From NCBI GenBank assembly GCA_031425035.1, contig JANPIN010000098.1, positions 1-64,000 on the forward strand: a DNA stretch of 64,000 bases, given 5' to 3'. Positions 17,187-26,644 of this stretch are shown here, in pieces. The stretch is from M3007 sp031425035 (GTDB taxonomy: Bacteria > Bacteroidota > Bacteroidia > Chitinophagales > Saprospiraceae). The notes under the pieces are model-generated. The model searched no databases. It had not been told where the DNA came from and was given only the letters and a program-made list of their open reading frames with translations. Each line of letters opens with the position of its first letter. Within the stretch, counting starts at the first letter, position 1. Position numbers and translations under genes: made by a program.

Positions 17187-17761
17187 GCCCGGTCGCAACG
17201 TTCGATGGGGGAACAATTGTCGATCAGAATATTGCCCTTGTAAAAGAACAGCACGCCCGGCGCAAAGTACGCCTCGAAGGTGATGTACTGCACATCGCTG
17301 CGCAGCATAAACTCCACGTCGTACTTTTTCCAGTCGCTGTGATCGATCAGCGGCGAACTATATAAAAGTACGTCCTTGCCCCCCCGCGAACTGCCGCCCC
17401 AGATCCGAATGCGCAAAGGCTGGTTATAGCCTACGTAGGCCGGGGCATGGGCCAGGTAAATGGAAAACGTATAACACTTCCCGGCCTTGAGCGGCTGGTT
17501 AAGCAACTGGGAAACGTCTTCCCGCGTGCCATCGGCGCGGGTAACCAGACCCAGGCAGGTTTTGCCATGTTGGGGGGCAAATTTCACGCCCCAGGGACCG
17601 GGCAAAATATCCGGCGTACTGTTATCAGTCAGCGATTCCCAACTGATGGGCGAAGCCGATTCGCGGGGCGTATCCTCGAAGGAAGGGTTTTGAAAATAAA
17701 TTTTACTATCCTGCTGTGCGAAAAAACAGCTAAAAAAAAGAAAAAGGGTACTAAGTTTCAT
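17183..17761 (-). CDS. Exported protein with carbohydrate-binding-like fold
   Basis: 192 aa with a signal peptide (MKLSTLFLFFSCFFAQQ). The rest resembles a single jelly-roll module of the carbohydrate-binding type: NPSFEDTP at the N-terminus, a central LLNQPLKAGKCYTFSIYLA strand, and the closing NILIDNCSPI, the usual pattern NPSFE...Y.FSF...V.IDNV. Bacteroidota use such modules at the head of gliding or surface proteins, but here it stands alone with no T9SS tail. Ligand unknown. It is convergent with the cyclophilin gene (four-base overlap). Confidence 0.65.
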   Translation of the reverse strand: MKLSTLFLFFSCFFAQQDSKIYFQNPSFEDTPRESASPISWESLTDNSTPDILPGPWGVKFAPQHGKTCLGLVTRADGTREDVSQLLNQPLKAGKCYTFSIYLAHAPAYVGYNQPLRIRIWGGSSRGGKDVLLYSSPLIDHSDWKKYDVEFMLRSDVQYITFEAYFAPGVLFFYKGNILIDNCSPIERCDRA

Positions 17762-17804
17762 AATCAGATTGCCTCCGGGTACTTCAAAAGTGTGGGTTTA
17801 GGCT

Positions 17805-17812
17805 ACATTTGC
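17805..17812 (+). promoter_or_regulatory. Candidate -7 element upstream of ftsX
   Basis: TACATTTG, a perfect TAnnTTTG, about 100 bases before the ftsX start. No TTG is visible at the expected distance. Confidence 0.35.
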
Positions 17813-17913
17813 CGGCATTAAACGAATTTGTTCGGCGAATATTGAAGTCAAATCTACTTCGATAGCCGCATTTTCAAAACATTTGCCTCCCAGCCCTCTC
17901 AACCTTTTGCTCC

Positions 17914-18768
17914 ATGGCGCGTAACAAGCCTACTTTTATTTACGCTATTATCAGTGTGGCGTTGGTGTTGTATATCGTGGGCTTTTTTAGCCTGACGGCC
18001 CTGCATGGCCACCGTTTAGTGCAACTATTCAAGGAAAAGGTCGATATCTGGCTGGAGCTTAAAGAAAATACGCCGCCGGAAGAAGTAGCCCGGGTGGTCA
18101 AACAGGTGGAAAGCCAGCCGTTCGTAAAAACGGAAACCATCAAATTCATTCCCCGCGCCCAGGCCATGAAAATTATGCAGGAAGACCTGGGGGAAGAAAG
18201 TCTGCTGGAAACCACCCCGGACCTGCTGCGCGACGTCATACAATTTAACGTACGCGCCAGCTATTTACAGGATGATAGCCTGAACCAATGGCGTGAAGCA
18301 CTGCGGCAGGATAGTACCATCGCCGAGTTATATTTTGAGGCGGCCAACACGGGGAATGTCAGTAAAAACATCCAGAATCTGGGTTTTATCACCCTGGCCC
18401 TGGGTTTTTTGCTCATCTTTGCCGCCATTACGCTCATTCACAACACCATTCGGCTGGCTTTATATGCCAACCGTTTTCTGATCAAAAGTCAGGAACTGGT
18501 TGGGGCTTCCTGGGCGTTCATCAGCCGGCCATATATTCAGCGCGGGGTGTTGAACGGTTTATGGAGTGCGGCACTGGCCATTATGGCTTTGTTCGGTACC
18601 CTTTACTGGATACAACGGCTGATCCCGGAAATTCAGGAGCTCGAAGACTTTGACTATGTCGTGGTCGTTTTCATCGGCATGATCGTGCTAGGCGTACTGA
18701 TTTCCGGGCTGAGTACCTGGTTTGTAGTTAATAAATTTCTTAAAATGCGGGTCGACGACCTGTATTAA
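17914..18768 (+). CDS. ftsX: Cell division protein FtsX
   Basis: Inner-membrane permease-like subunit of the FtsEX complex, which relays cytoplasmic ATP hydrolysis to periplasmic peptidoglycan hydrolases at the septum. The 284-aa product has one N-terminal helix, a periplasmic loop of about 130 residues (VDIWLELKENTPPEEV...FIPRAQAMKIMQEDLGE, the conserved FtsX extracellular domain) and three C-terminal helices, the normal four-helix plan. ftsE is not adjacent, as is usual in this phylum. A DUF3098 gene and uppP follow on the same strand, forming an envelope-synthesis cluster. Confidence 0.92.
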   Translation: MARNKPTFIYAIISVALVLYIVGFFSLTALHGHRLVQLFKEKVDIWLELKENTPPEEVARVVKQVESQPFVKTETIKFIPRAQAMKIMQEDLGEESLLETTPDLLRDVIQFNVRASYLQDDSLNQWREALRQDSTIAELYFEAANTGNVSKNIQNLGFITLALGFLLIFAAITLIHNTIRLALYANRFLIKSQELVGASWAFISRPYIQRGVLNGLWSAALAIMALFGTLYWIQRLIPEIQELEDFDYVVVVFIGMIVLGVLISGLSTWFVVNKFLKMRVDDLY

Positions 18769-18830
18769 TTGAATAGTAAACTGCTGATTCTTAAAAAGTT
18801 AAATCGGGCGGCATACAACGCTCCACCACT

Positions 18831-19211
18831 ATGGCAAAACAACAACCGCAACGGCCCCAACCCCGTTCCCCGCAACCTGCTACCACCCGCAGTACGCCGA
18901 AACCCGCTCCCGTGCGCCGCGAAAAACTGGAAAGCAACTTCAGCGTTGGCAGCCAGGAACTGATTTTCGGCCGTCAGAACTTCATTTATATGGGTATTGG
19001 CCTCGCCCTTATTCTGGTAGGCTTGTTGACGATGTCCGGGGGCGCCATGCCCGATCCAAATGTCTGGGAACCGGATCGTATTTATAGTTTCCAGCGCATT
19101 ACCCTCGCTCCCATCCTGATGGTAGCCGGCTTTGTGATGGTAGCGGTTGGAATTTTCAAGAAAAAATCCACCACCGTTGCTGAATCTAATTTCACGACGA
19201 CGGAGGTATGA
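18831..19211 (+). CDS. DUF3098 membrane protein
   Basis: 126-aa protein: a Pro/Gln/Arg-rich, probably disordered N-terminus of about 45 residues, then two hydrophobic helices (around residues 53-72 and 94-113) joined by MPDPNVWEPDRIYSFQRITLAP. This is the layout of the Bacteroidota DUF3098 family, usually found beside ftsX and uppP; its function is unknown. It starts at ATG 18831 after a 62-base gap from ftsX and ends in a four-base overlap (ATGA) with uppP, which indicates coupled translation. Confidence 0.85.
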   Translation: MAKQQPQRPQPRSPQPATTRSTPKPAPVRREKLESNFSVGSQELIFGRQNFIYMGIGLALILVGLLTMSGGAMPDPNVWEPDRIYSFQRITLAPILMVAGFVMVAVGIFKKKSTTVAESNFTTTEV

Positions 19212-20023
19212 ACGTAGTACAGGCCATTATACTGGCCATTATTGAAGGATTGACCGAATTTTTACCGGTCTCTTCTACCGGGCACATGATCATTGGTTCC
19301 GCCGCCATGGGTATAGCCACGGAGCCTTTTGTCAAAGTATTTACCGTGGCCATCCAGTTTGGCGCCATTCTATCGGTGCTGGTGCTTTACTGGCGGCGTT
19401 TCCTGCAAAATTTCCGATTTTACGTCAAACTCTTCGTCGCTTTTCTGCCGGCAATGGTCTTTGGCCTGCTGCTAAAAAAGCAAATTGACAGTCTGCTGGA
19501 AAACGTGGCTGTGGTCGCCGTTGCCCTGATCGCCGGGGGTATACTGTTCCTGTTCCTCGATGATTATTTTAAAAAACGCAGCACGGCCCAGACCTCGGTG
19601 GATGACATTAGTCTGCCCGGCGCGTTGAAAATCGGCATGTTCCAGGTTATTTCTATGGTGCCGGGGGTGAGCCGTTCAGCAGCTACGATTATCGGCGGAC
19701 TTACCCAGGGCCTTTCGCCAACGACGGCGGCGGAGTTTTCCTTTTTCCTGGCGGTACCGACCATGTTCGCCGCAACCTGTAAATCATTGTGGGACTTTAT
19801 CCACGACGACGGCGGTTCCTTTTCGCAGCACGAACTGATGTTGCTGGGGGTAGGTAACCTGGTGGCGTTCCTGGTGGCTTTTCTGGCCATCCGCAGTTTT
19901 ATTCGTTTTCTCACCACCCATGGCTTTAAGGTGTTCGGGTATTACCGGATCGCCATCGGCATCATTATTTTGGTGCTTTGGTCGATGGGGTATTTTAATG
20001 AAGTGCAGGTCGGTGATTTTTAG
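19208..20023 (+). CDS. uppP: Undecaprenyl-diphosphatase
   Basis: Inner-membrane enzyme (BacA/UppP family) that dephosphorylates undecaprenyl diphosphate, recycling the lipid carrier of peptidoglycan and other glycans; overproduction gives bacitracin resistance in other bacteria. The two family signatures are present: EGLTEFLPVSSTGH near the N-terminus and PGVSRSAATI in the middle, which hold the catalytic Glu, Ser and Arg. The 271-aa length and about eight helices are normal. It is translationally coupled to the DUF3098 gene. Confidence 0.95.
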   Translation: MNVVQAIILAIIEGLTEFLPVSSTGHMIIGSAAMGIATEPFVKVFTVAIQFGAILSVLVLYWRRFLQNFRFYVKLFVAFLPAMVFGLLLKKQIDSLLENVAVVAVALIAGGILFLFLDDYFKKRSTAQTSVDDISLPGALKIGMFQVISMVPGVSRSAATIIGGLTQGLSPTTAAEFSFFLAVPTMFAATCKSLWDFIHDDGGSFSQHELMLLGVGNLVAFLVAFLAIRSFIRFLTTHGFKVFGYYRIAIGIIILVLWSMGYFNEVQVGDF

Positions 20024-20118
20024 TCTTTGGACGCCAGACGTTGGATTACCTAATTGGTTTTGGCGGTAGAATGTCCAACGTCGCTAACTCCGCTGAATAA
20101 TATTTGCAAAATAAGACC

Positions 20119-21807
20119 ATGAAGCAACTCCTCGAATGCGTGCCCAATTTTTCCGAAGGGCGTGATCCGGCAGTGATCCGGCAAATAACGGCCGTCATTG
20201 AAAGCGTGGAAGGCGTCAAATTGCTTGATGTGGATCCCGGCAAAGCAACGAACCGCACGGTTGTCACATTTGTGGGCGAGCCGGCAGCGGTGGTGGAAGC
20301 CGCGTTTCAGGCTATCAAAAAGGCGGGCGAAATTATCAATATGAGCCAGCACCGGGGCGAACACCCGCGCATGGGCGCCACAGACGTCTGCCCGCTGATC
20401 CCCATTGCCAACATTTCCATCCACGAGGCTGCCAACTGGGCCCGTAAATTGGCAGAGCGTGTCGGCCAGGAACTGGAGCTGCCCGTTTATCTATACGAAG
20501 CAGCGGCCAGCCGTCCGGAGCGCCAGAACCTCGCCACCATTCGGGCGGGAGAATATGAAGGCCTGGCGCAAAAACTCCGGCACGAAGACTGGCAACCGGA
20601 CTTCGGTCCCGCCCGCTTCGATGCGCAGCGAGGTGCTACGGTGATCGGGGCCCGCGATTTCCTGGTTGCCTATAATGTAAATCTCAACACCACCTCGGTG
20701 CGCCGCGCCAATGCCGTCGCTTTCGACATTCGGGAAAAAGGCCGGGTGCTGAATGATCCGCAAACCGGCAAACCACTCAAAGACGAGCACGGCGAACCGC
20801 TGCGGCAGTCCGGACTCCTGAAAGGCGTGAAAGCTATCGGCTGGTTCATCGAAGAATATGGGGTGGCGCAAATTTCCATGAACATCACCGATACCAGCAG
20901 CACGGCCCTGCACGAAGCCTTCGAAGCTTGCTGCGAAAGTGCTCGCCAACGCGGCATGCGGGTCACCGGCTCGGAACTGGTCGGTCTGGTGCCTTTGGCG
21001 GTCATGCTGGATGCCGGGCGTTATTTCCTGCGTAAACAACAGCGCAGCACGGGTATTAGCGATGCCGAAGTGATAAAAATCGCGGTTAAATCCATGGGTA
21101 TCGATGAACTGGCGCCCTTTGATCCGCAACGTAAGATCATTGAGTATAACCTGGAAGCCGATAATCCGGCTAAACTGAAACAATTGATCAAAAAGGACTT
21201 ATGCGCTTTTGCCGATGCAACGGCCAGCGAAAGTCCTGCGCCCGGCGGCGGATCCGTCAGTGCCTATGTCGGCGCGCTTGGGGTTGCGCTGGCCACCATG
21301 GTCGCTAACCTAAGCAGCCATAAACGCGGCTGGGATGATCGCTGGGAAGAGTTTTCCTATGCTGCTGAACGTGGCCAGAAAATTAAAGAAGCGCTGTTGC
21401 GCGCGGTCGATGACGACACCGATGCTTTCAATGCCATTATGGCCGCCTTCGGACTGCCCAACACCACGCCGGAGGATAAAACAGCGCGTAAAGCCGCCAT
21501 ACAGGCCGCAACCCGCCACGCCATCGAAGTGCCTTACCGGGTGATGCAGGATAGTTTCGGCTCCTTCCAGCTCATCCGGGAAATGGTCGAAAAAGGTAAT
21601 CCCAACAGCATAACGGATGCCGCCGTAGGTGCACTTTGCGCCCGGACTGCCCTGCGGGGTGCGCTGCTGAACGTAAAAATTAACGCGTCAGGACTGGACG
21701 ATAAGGAATTTGCCAGAACCATCATCGAAGCCGGTGATCAAATGGCTGCAGAGGCTGAGCGGCTGGAGCAGGAGATAATGGCAATTGTGGAGGAGAAGAT
21801 TAAGTGA
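20119..21807 (+). CDS. ftcD: Glutamate formimidoyltransferase / formimidotetrahydrofolate cyclodeaminase
   Basis: Bifunctional enzyme of histidine degradation. The N-terminal about 330 residues are the formiminotransferase (ECVPNFSEGRD, VLDVDPGKATNRTVVTFVG-like segment, HRGEHPRMGATDVCP), transferring the formimino group from formiminoglutamate to tetrahydrofolate. Residues from about 355 are the cyclodeaminase (PGGGSVSAYVGALGVALATMV) that releases ammonia to give methenyl-THF. Total 562 aa, the length of the animal-type fusion. No other hut genes are in the window. Start ATG 20119 (MKQLLECVP) is taken; a 9-bp inverted repeat (20037-20045 with 20074-20082) lies upstream. Confidence 0.93.
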   Translation: MKQLLECVPNFSEGRDPAVIRQITAVIESVEGVKLLDVDPGKATNRTVVTFVGEPAAVVEAAFQAIKKAGEIINMSQHRGEHPRMGATDVCPLIPIANISIHEAANWARKLAERVGQELELPVYLYEAAASRPERQNLATIRAGEYEGLAQKLRHEDWQPDFGPARFDAQRGATVIGARDFLVAYNVNLNTTSVRRANAVAFDIREKGRVLNDPQTGKPLKDEHGEPLRQSGLLKGVKAIGWFIEEYGVAQISMNITDTSSTALHEAFEACCESARQRGMRVTGSELVGLVPLAVMLDAGRYFLRKQQRSTGISDAEVIKIAVKSMGIDELAPFDPQRKIIEYNLEADNPAKLKQLIKKDLCAFADATASESPAPGGGSVSAYVGALGVALATMVANLSSHKRGWDDRWEEFSYAAERGQKIKEALLRAVDDDTDAFNAIMAAFGLPNTTPEDKTARKAAIQAATRHAIEVPYRVMQDSFGSFQLIREMVEKGNPNSITDAAVGALCARTALRGALLNVKINASGLDDKEFARTIIEAGDQMAAEAERLEQEIMAIVEEKIK

Positions 21808-21840
21808 TAAATCCCGCGTGCGTACTTGACGGGATCGGAG

Positions 21841-21880
21841 AACGGATTATGCGGATGGAACGGATTAAAACGGATTTTTA
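21841..21880. repeat. Degenerate CGGATT-type intergenic repeat
   Basis: Four spaced copies of cggat/cggatt within 40 bases after ftcD. The first 20 bases of the window (tccgtttcatccgttctgcc) read on the other strand as a related string, so this is probably a dispersed intergenic repeat of the genome. Confidence 0.45.
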
Positions 21881-21933
21881 AAGTGCGGTATGTAAGATGA
21901 GACAGCCTCTTCTTATATATTAAACCCAGAAAA

Positions 21934-23691
21934 TCAGATTTTCACTTCTATCCCCAGTTCCCGCAACTGCTCCAGTTTGATGCTGCTCGGAGCGTCTATC
22001 ATCATATCGCGGCCCTGGTTGTTTTTCGGGAAAGCGATGAAGTCGCGGATGGAGTTGGCGCCGTTCATCACGGCATTCAGTCGGTCGAAACCGAAAGCAA
22101 TACCGCCGTGTGGGGGGGCGCCGTACTCGAAAGCACCCAGCAGGAAACCGAATTGCGCTTCCGCTTCTTCGGTCGTGAAACCCAGCAGTTTGAAATTCCG
22201 GCTCTGTAAATCGCGGTCATGTATCCGGATGGAGCCGCCGCCGATTTCCACGCCGTTGAGCACCAGATCATAAGCGTCGGCGCGAATACTGTTCAGCACG
22301 GCATGGTCGTCCGAATCCATTTTGGCAATATCGCCGGGTTTCGGGCTGGTAAAAGGGTGGTGCATAGCGAAAAAGCGCTCGGCCGTTTCATCCCATTCCA
22401 GCAGCGGAAAATCTACCACCCAGAGCGGTTTGAAATCATCGGGACGACGCAGGCCCAAACGCGTGCCCATTTCCAGGCGCAGTTCGGAAAGTTGCTTGCG
22501 GGTCTTTTCGGCTTCGCCCGAAAGCAGGAAAATGATGTCGCCCGGCTTGGCGCCGCAGCGTTCCATCCAGATTTGCAGATCGTCGGCGTCGTAAAATTTA
22601 TCAACCGACGATTTCATCGAACCATCGGCTTCATAGCGGGCATAAATCAGGCCTTTAGCGCCAATTTGCGGTCTTTTCAGCCATTCGGTCAGTTCATCCA
22701 GTTGTTTGCGGGTATAAGTGGCGCAGCCCGGCGCGCAAATAGCGACCACGGACTCAGCGCTGTCGAAGACCGGAAAACCTTTGCCCTGGGCCACGTCCGT
22801 CAGTTCGACGAACTCCATCCCGAAACGCAGGTCGGGTTTGTCGCTGCCGAAACGCCGCATGGCTTCATCGTAGGTCATACGTGGAAACTCGGTCAATTCA
22901 ACGCCCAAAGCCGCCTGGAATAAGTTTTTGGTCAGGCCCTCAAACGTGTTCAGAATATCTTCTTGGTGTACGAAAGACATTTCACAGTCGATCTGCGTGA
23001 ACTCCGGCTGCCGGTCGGCGCGCAGGTCTTCATCGCGGAAGCACTTAACGATCTGAAAATATTTATCAAAACCGGCCACCATCAGGATTTGCTTGAAGGT
23101 CTGCGGGCTTTGCGGCAGGGCATAGAACTGGCCGGTATTCATGCGGCTGGGCACCACGAAATCGCGGGCGCCCTCCGGCGTGCTCTTGATCAGATTGGGC
23201 GTTTCCACCTCGATGAACCCTTTTTCCGCCAGGTATTTACGCGTTTGGATGGCCAGGTTGGAACGGAAGATCAGGTTGCGTTGCACGGCATTCCGGCGCA
23301 GGTCGAGGTAGCGATATTTCATCCGCAGATCGTCGCCGCCATCCGTATCGTCCTGAATGGTGAAGGGTGGGGTTTTAGCCGTGTTCAGCACCGTGAATTC
23401 GGTCACCCGGATCTCGACGTCGCCGGTATCGCGGTTCGCATTTTTGCTGGTGCGTTCGCGCACGGTGCCGGTCGCCTGAATAACGAACTCGCGGCCCAAA
23501 CGGCGGGCGCGGGTACAGAGTTCGGCATGATCGTCCATGTCGAAAACGAGTTGGGTAATGCCGTAGCGGTCGCGCAAATCAACGAAAGTGAGGCCGCCCA
23601 GGTCGCGGCTGATGGCAACCCAGCCGGCCAGGGTCACCGTAGTCTGGGCATCCGAAAGGCGGAGTTCGCCGCAGGAGTGGGTACGATACAT
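21934..23691 (-). CDS. aspS: Aspartate--tRNA ligase
   Basis: Class II aminoacyl-tRNA synthetase charging tRNA-Asp. The 585-aa bacterial-type protein has an N-terminal OB anticodon-binding domain (residues 1-105, MYRTHSCGELRLSD), class II motif 2 (FRDEDLRADRQPEFTQID), the bacterial GAD insertion domain (about residues 285-415) and motif 3 (GGIAFGFDRL). Length and order are canonical. Its upstream region is occupied by an inverted repeat (23721-23879), and the next gene upstream is an unrelated hydrolase. Confidence 0.97.
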   Translation of the reverse strand: MYRTHSCGELRLSDAQTTVTLAGWVAISRDLGGLTFVDLRDRYGITQLVFDMDDHAELCTRARRLGREFVIQATGTVRERTSKNANRDTGDVEIRVTEFTVLNTAKTPPFTIQDDTDGGDDLRMKYRYLDLRRNAVQRNLIFRSNLAIQTRKYLAEKGFIEVETPNLIKSTPEGARDFVVPSRMNTGQFYALPQSPQTFKQILMVAGFDKYFQIVKCFRDEDLRADRQPEFTQIDCEMSFVHQEDILNTFEGLTKNLFQAALGVELTEFPRMTYDEAMRRFGSDKPDLRFGMEFVELTDVAQGKGFPVFDSAESVVAICAPGCATYTRKQLDELTEWLKRPQIGAKGLIYARYEADGSMKSSVDKFYDADDLQIWMERCGAKPGDIIFLLSGEAEKTRKQLSELRLEMGTRLGLRRPDDFKPLWVVDFPLLEWDETAERFFAMHHPFTSPKPGDIAKMDSDDHAVLNSIRADAYDLVLNGVEIGGGSIRIHDRDLQSRNFKLLGFTTEEAEAQFGFLLGAFEYGAPPHGGIAFGFDRLNAVMNGANSIRDFIAFPKNNQGRDMMIDAPSSIKLEQLRELGIEVKI

Positions 23692-23720
23692 ATTTTGATG
23701 GGTAGAATGATTGAATTATT

Positions 23721-23879
23721 GGTTGATGAGGTTGATAGAGTTTATAAGGTTGATCGGAAGTACTGCCAGAGGCTAAAAAGGAGGCGCGAAGATAGCAGAA
23801 AAGCCGTCAGCGCTTTACCGCCATGCTACAGGAAACTTTAAAATCAACCTTATAAACCCTAATCAACTTCATCAACCCT
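23721..23879. repeat. Inverted repeat built of GGTTGAT units upstream of aspS
   Basis: Arm 23721-23754 and the reverse complement of 23843-23878 agree at all but about three positions (one indel). Each arm holds three spaced copies of gttgat ending in tttataaggttgat. The 88-base spacer has no gene. Either a long hairpin in the aspS leader or 3' region of the hydrolase gene, or two inverted copies of a dispersed repeat. Confidence 0.6.
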
Positions 23880-23890
23880 TTAACCACCTT

Positions 23891-24715
23891 TTACGTTCCC
23901 AGAAACTGTAAAATTGCCCGGTACACCGTTTCTCCCTGCAAACTATGGCCTAAACCATCTGTGGCCAGGAACTTGGCGCCCACCCAGTTGGTCGCTACCC
24001 GTTCGGCATCGGCGAACGGCGCCGTCATATCATCGCGGCCGTGGATGATCAGGCAGTCGGCGGTGATGGACTTGGCGAACTCGGCTACGGAGAAGTACTC
24101 GAGGGTATGGCCGAATTTATGAACCACCTGTTCAGCATAAGCCTGCATGGCGCGGGCGGACAAACCCAGTACCTGTCCGAATATGCCGGTAATCTGCCCT
24201 AAATCGGAGGGAACACCCAGCAGCCCAACCTTGCGCAAAATGCCCGGATGGTGCAATAAAAAATAAGCCAGCGCCATGCCACCGGCCGAATGCCCCAGCG
24301 CGACGTCCGGCTTGAATTTTTCAGCAGCAGCGGCAATGAAATCGGCGTATAAAATGGCGTTGAACTCGCTGCCCCCGGATGCACCATGCGCCGGCGCATC
24401 CACGGCTACCACGCGGTAATTTTGTTTTTTCAAACGCTGCACCAGGACTTTCCAACGCGCGCTGTTGCTTTCCCAGCCATGCACCAGCAGGACGGTTGGA
24501 CCAGATTTTTCCCAGACATAGTACTGTACATCCAGCTCTTTTACCCGCAGGGTGCCCCACTCCGCCGTCTCCAGAAATTCGCGATCCTGTGCCCGCAGCC
24601 GACCAGTTCGGGGCGTGGAAAAGAGTTGCAGAATACGTTTACCGGCTTCCACGGGCGACAAAACGGCCAGGGCATTTATTGCCGAACCAAGCGAAGACAG
24701 GACAAATCTGTTCAT
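23891..24715 (-). CDS. Alpha/beta hydrolase
   Basis: Serine hydrolase fold, 274 aa, no signal peptide. The HGWESNSARW segment (oxyanion-hole region), the nucleophile elbow GHSAGGMALAYF (Ser in GHSAG), an acid in IIHGRDDMTAPF and a C-terminal His in GLGHSLQGE make a complete catalytic triad. The substrate is not predictable; esters or lactones are typical. It is followed after 199 bases by aspS and preceded by the Nramp gene (33-base gap, same strand), so it may be co-transcribed with the metal-transport genes. Confidence 0.8.
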   Translation of the reverse strand: MNRFVLSSLGSAINALAVLSPVEAGKRILQLFSTPRTGRLRAQDREFLETAEWGTLRVKELDVQYYVWEKSGPTVLLVHGWESNSARWKVLVQRLKKQNYRVVAVDAPAHGASGGSEFNAILYADFIAAAAEKFKPDVALGHSAGGMALAYFLLHHPGILRKVGLLGVPSDLGQITGIFGQVLGLSARAMQAYAEQVVHKFGHTLEYFSVAEFAKSITADCLIIHGRDDMTAPFADAERVATNWVGAKFLATDGLGHSLQGETVYRAILQFLGT

Positions 24716-24748
24716 GGTCTGCGTTTTTTGAGGGTGATTGACCCGCTG

Positions 24749-26632
24749 CTACCGCACAATCAACACGGGGATCTGCACGGCGTGGCGGACGGCGCCGACG
24801 GTGGTGCCGAATATTAAATCCTTCATGGTCTTATGGCCGTGTGCACCCATCACCAGCAGATCAACACCTTTTTCGTTCACGAGTTTTGGAATGGCCTGTT
24901 TCGCCGGCCCGAAACCGATCAGGGCTTCGCAGCGGTAGCCTTTTTCCCGTAAAAACTCGGCATACGCCTCGAGATTTTGCCGGTCAGTATCCGATTCGTA
25001 GTCGCTGATATTGTCGCCCATGACCCAGGCACCGGCTGTTTCCACCGCGTGGATCAGGAAATATTCACTTGTTTTACCGCCAATATGCAGGGCATGTTCC
25101 AGTATTTTCTGGTCGGTGGGCGAAAAGTCGAGCGCAATGGCAATTTCTTTATAGTCTGGTATTTGTATGGTATCGAAAGCGACGAATAGTCCGTGCGGAA
25201 CCCGCGTTTTGGCCTCCTTCGACCGGGCGATCAATGGTTTTACGGTAATATATCCCAGCATGGCGGCTATACCCAGTAAGGGCAGGACCACGCAAAGTCG
25301 TATGATCCAGGCATTTGATCCGGCGTTGGCCAGCCAGCCGCTGACTTCCGAATACACCAGGTTGATGTTTAGCGAAACGATGATAATGGCGCTCAGCCAG
25401 CCACCCAGTTTTGGCCAGAACCCGATCGCAAACTCGCCCATTTTCCTTTTGTCGCTGACGTAGTGCAGCAGCGGGATCACCGCAAAACCCAGTTGCATAC
25501 TCAAAATGACCTGGCTTAAAACCAGCAGATTGCCGGTCGCCGCTTCCCCCATTAAACTGATCACGACCATCGCCGGAACGACGGCTAGCAGGCGCGTAAT
25601 GAGTCGGCGTAACCAGGGCGCAATACGCAGTTGCAAATAACCTTCCATCACGATCTGTCCCGCCAAAGTGCCGGTGATGGTACTGCTTTGGCCGGCGGCA
25701 ATCAGGGCGATGGCGAACAAAACGGGGGCATAACCTTTGCCCAGCAGCGGCTCCAGCAGGCGGTGCGCATCCTGGATTTCAGACACGCCGTTATAGCCGT
25801 TTTTGTGAAAAACAGCCGCTGCGAGGATCAAAATAGCGGCGTTCACGAATAAGGCCAGATTCAGCGCGATGGCCGAATCGATGATGTTGTATTTAATGGC
25901 GCGGCGCAGTCCCTGGCTATCCCGCTTGATCTTGCGGGTTTGCACCAAAGCCGAATGCAGGTATAAATTATGCGGCATGACCGTGGCGCCAATGATGCCG
26001 ATCGCGATAAACAGCGCCTGGGAATTCGGAATGGACGGGATAAAGCCCGTGACCAGTTCGCTCATGACCGGTTTGGCCAAAAACATTTGCACGGCAAAGG
26101 CGCCGCCAATGATCACGATCAGTCCGAAAATGAAGGCTTCCAGCTTGCGAATACCCAGGTGCATGAGCAGCAGCAGCAGAAAAGCGTCGAACACGCTGAT
26201 GCCGACCCCCCAGAGCAAGGGAATGTCGAAAAGCAGTTGCAGACCGATGGCCATCCCCAGCACTTCTGCCAGATCGCAGGCGGCGATGGCGATTTCGGCC
26301 ATGACGTACAGGAAAATGTTGGCGGCCGGGTGGTATAGTTCCCGCGAAGCCTGCGCCAGGTCGCGGCGCGCGACCACGCCCAGACGGGCGCTGAGGCTCT
26401 GGAGAAGTAACGCGATCAGGTTGGACATGATCAGCACCCACAGTAGGGCGTAACCGAAGCGGCTGCCCCCGGCCAGATCGGTCGCCCAGTTTCCCGGATC
26501 CATGTAGCCGACACTGACCAGATATGCCGGGCCGATAAAAGCCATTAAACGCCGCCAGAAACCGCCTTTTACCTCGGTTTCTACGCTGGCGTTTACTTCG
26601 GAAAGCGATACGTCGCTGGTTCTTTCATTCAT
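24749..26632 (-). CDS. Nramp divalent metal transporter fused to a universal stress domain
   Basis: 627 aa in two parts. Residues about 30-455 are an Nramp/MntH importer with 11 hydrophobic helices; the metal ligands are visible as DPGN (in MDPGNWATDL) and MPH (in VMPHNLYLHSA), pointing to proton-coupled Mn2+ or Fe2+ uptake. Residues about 485-627 are a UspA domain with the ATP-binding motif G-x2-G-x9-G (GAHGHKTMKDLIFGTTV) near the end, facing the cytoplasm. The fusion suggests nucleotide-dependent control of uptake. The DtxR-type regulator gene lies 12 bases upstream on the same strand, so both are probably transcribed from the operator-promoter at 27372-27404. Confidence 0.92.
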   Translation of the reverse strand: MNERTSDVSLSEVNASVETEVKGGFWRRLMAFIGPAYLVSVGYMDPGNWATDLAGGSRFGYALLWVLIMSNLIALLLQSLSARLGVVARRDLAQASRELYHPAANIFLYVMAEIAIAACDLAEVLGMAIGLQLLFDIPLLWGVGISVFDAFLLLLLMHLGIRKLEAFIFGLIVIIGGAFAVQMFLAKPVMSELVTGFIPSIPNSQALFIAIGIIGATVMPHNLYLHSALVQTRKIKRDSQGLRRAIKYNIIDSAIALNLALFVNAAILILAAAVFHKNGYNGVSEIQDAHRLLEPLLGKGYAPVLFAIALIAAGQSSTITGTLAGQIVMEGYLQLRIAPWLRRLITRLLAVVPAMVVISLMGEAATGNLLVLSQVILSMQLGFAVIPLLHYVSDKRKMGEFAIGFWPKLGGWLSAIIIVSLNINLVYSEVSGWLANAGSNAWIIRLCVVLPLLGIAAMLGYITVKPLIARSKEAKTRVPHGLFVAFDTIQIPDYKEIAIALDFSPTDQKILEHALHIGGKTSEYFLIHAVETAGAWVMGDNISDYESDTDRQNLEAYAEFLREKGYRCEALIGFGPAKQAIPKLVNEKGVDLLVMGAHGHKTMKDLIFGTTVGAVRHAVQIPVLIVR

Positions 26633-26644
26633 TTCGGTTTAAGA

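Noticed and set aside
20037..20082. 9-bp inverted repeat before ftcD as a riboswitch or terminator
   Set aside because: Arms are short, the loop is 28 bases and no T tract follows; I see no known riboswitch pattern.
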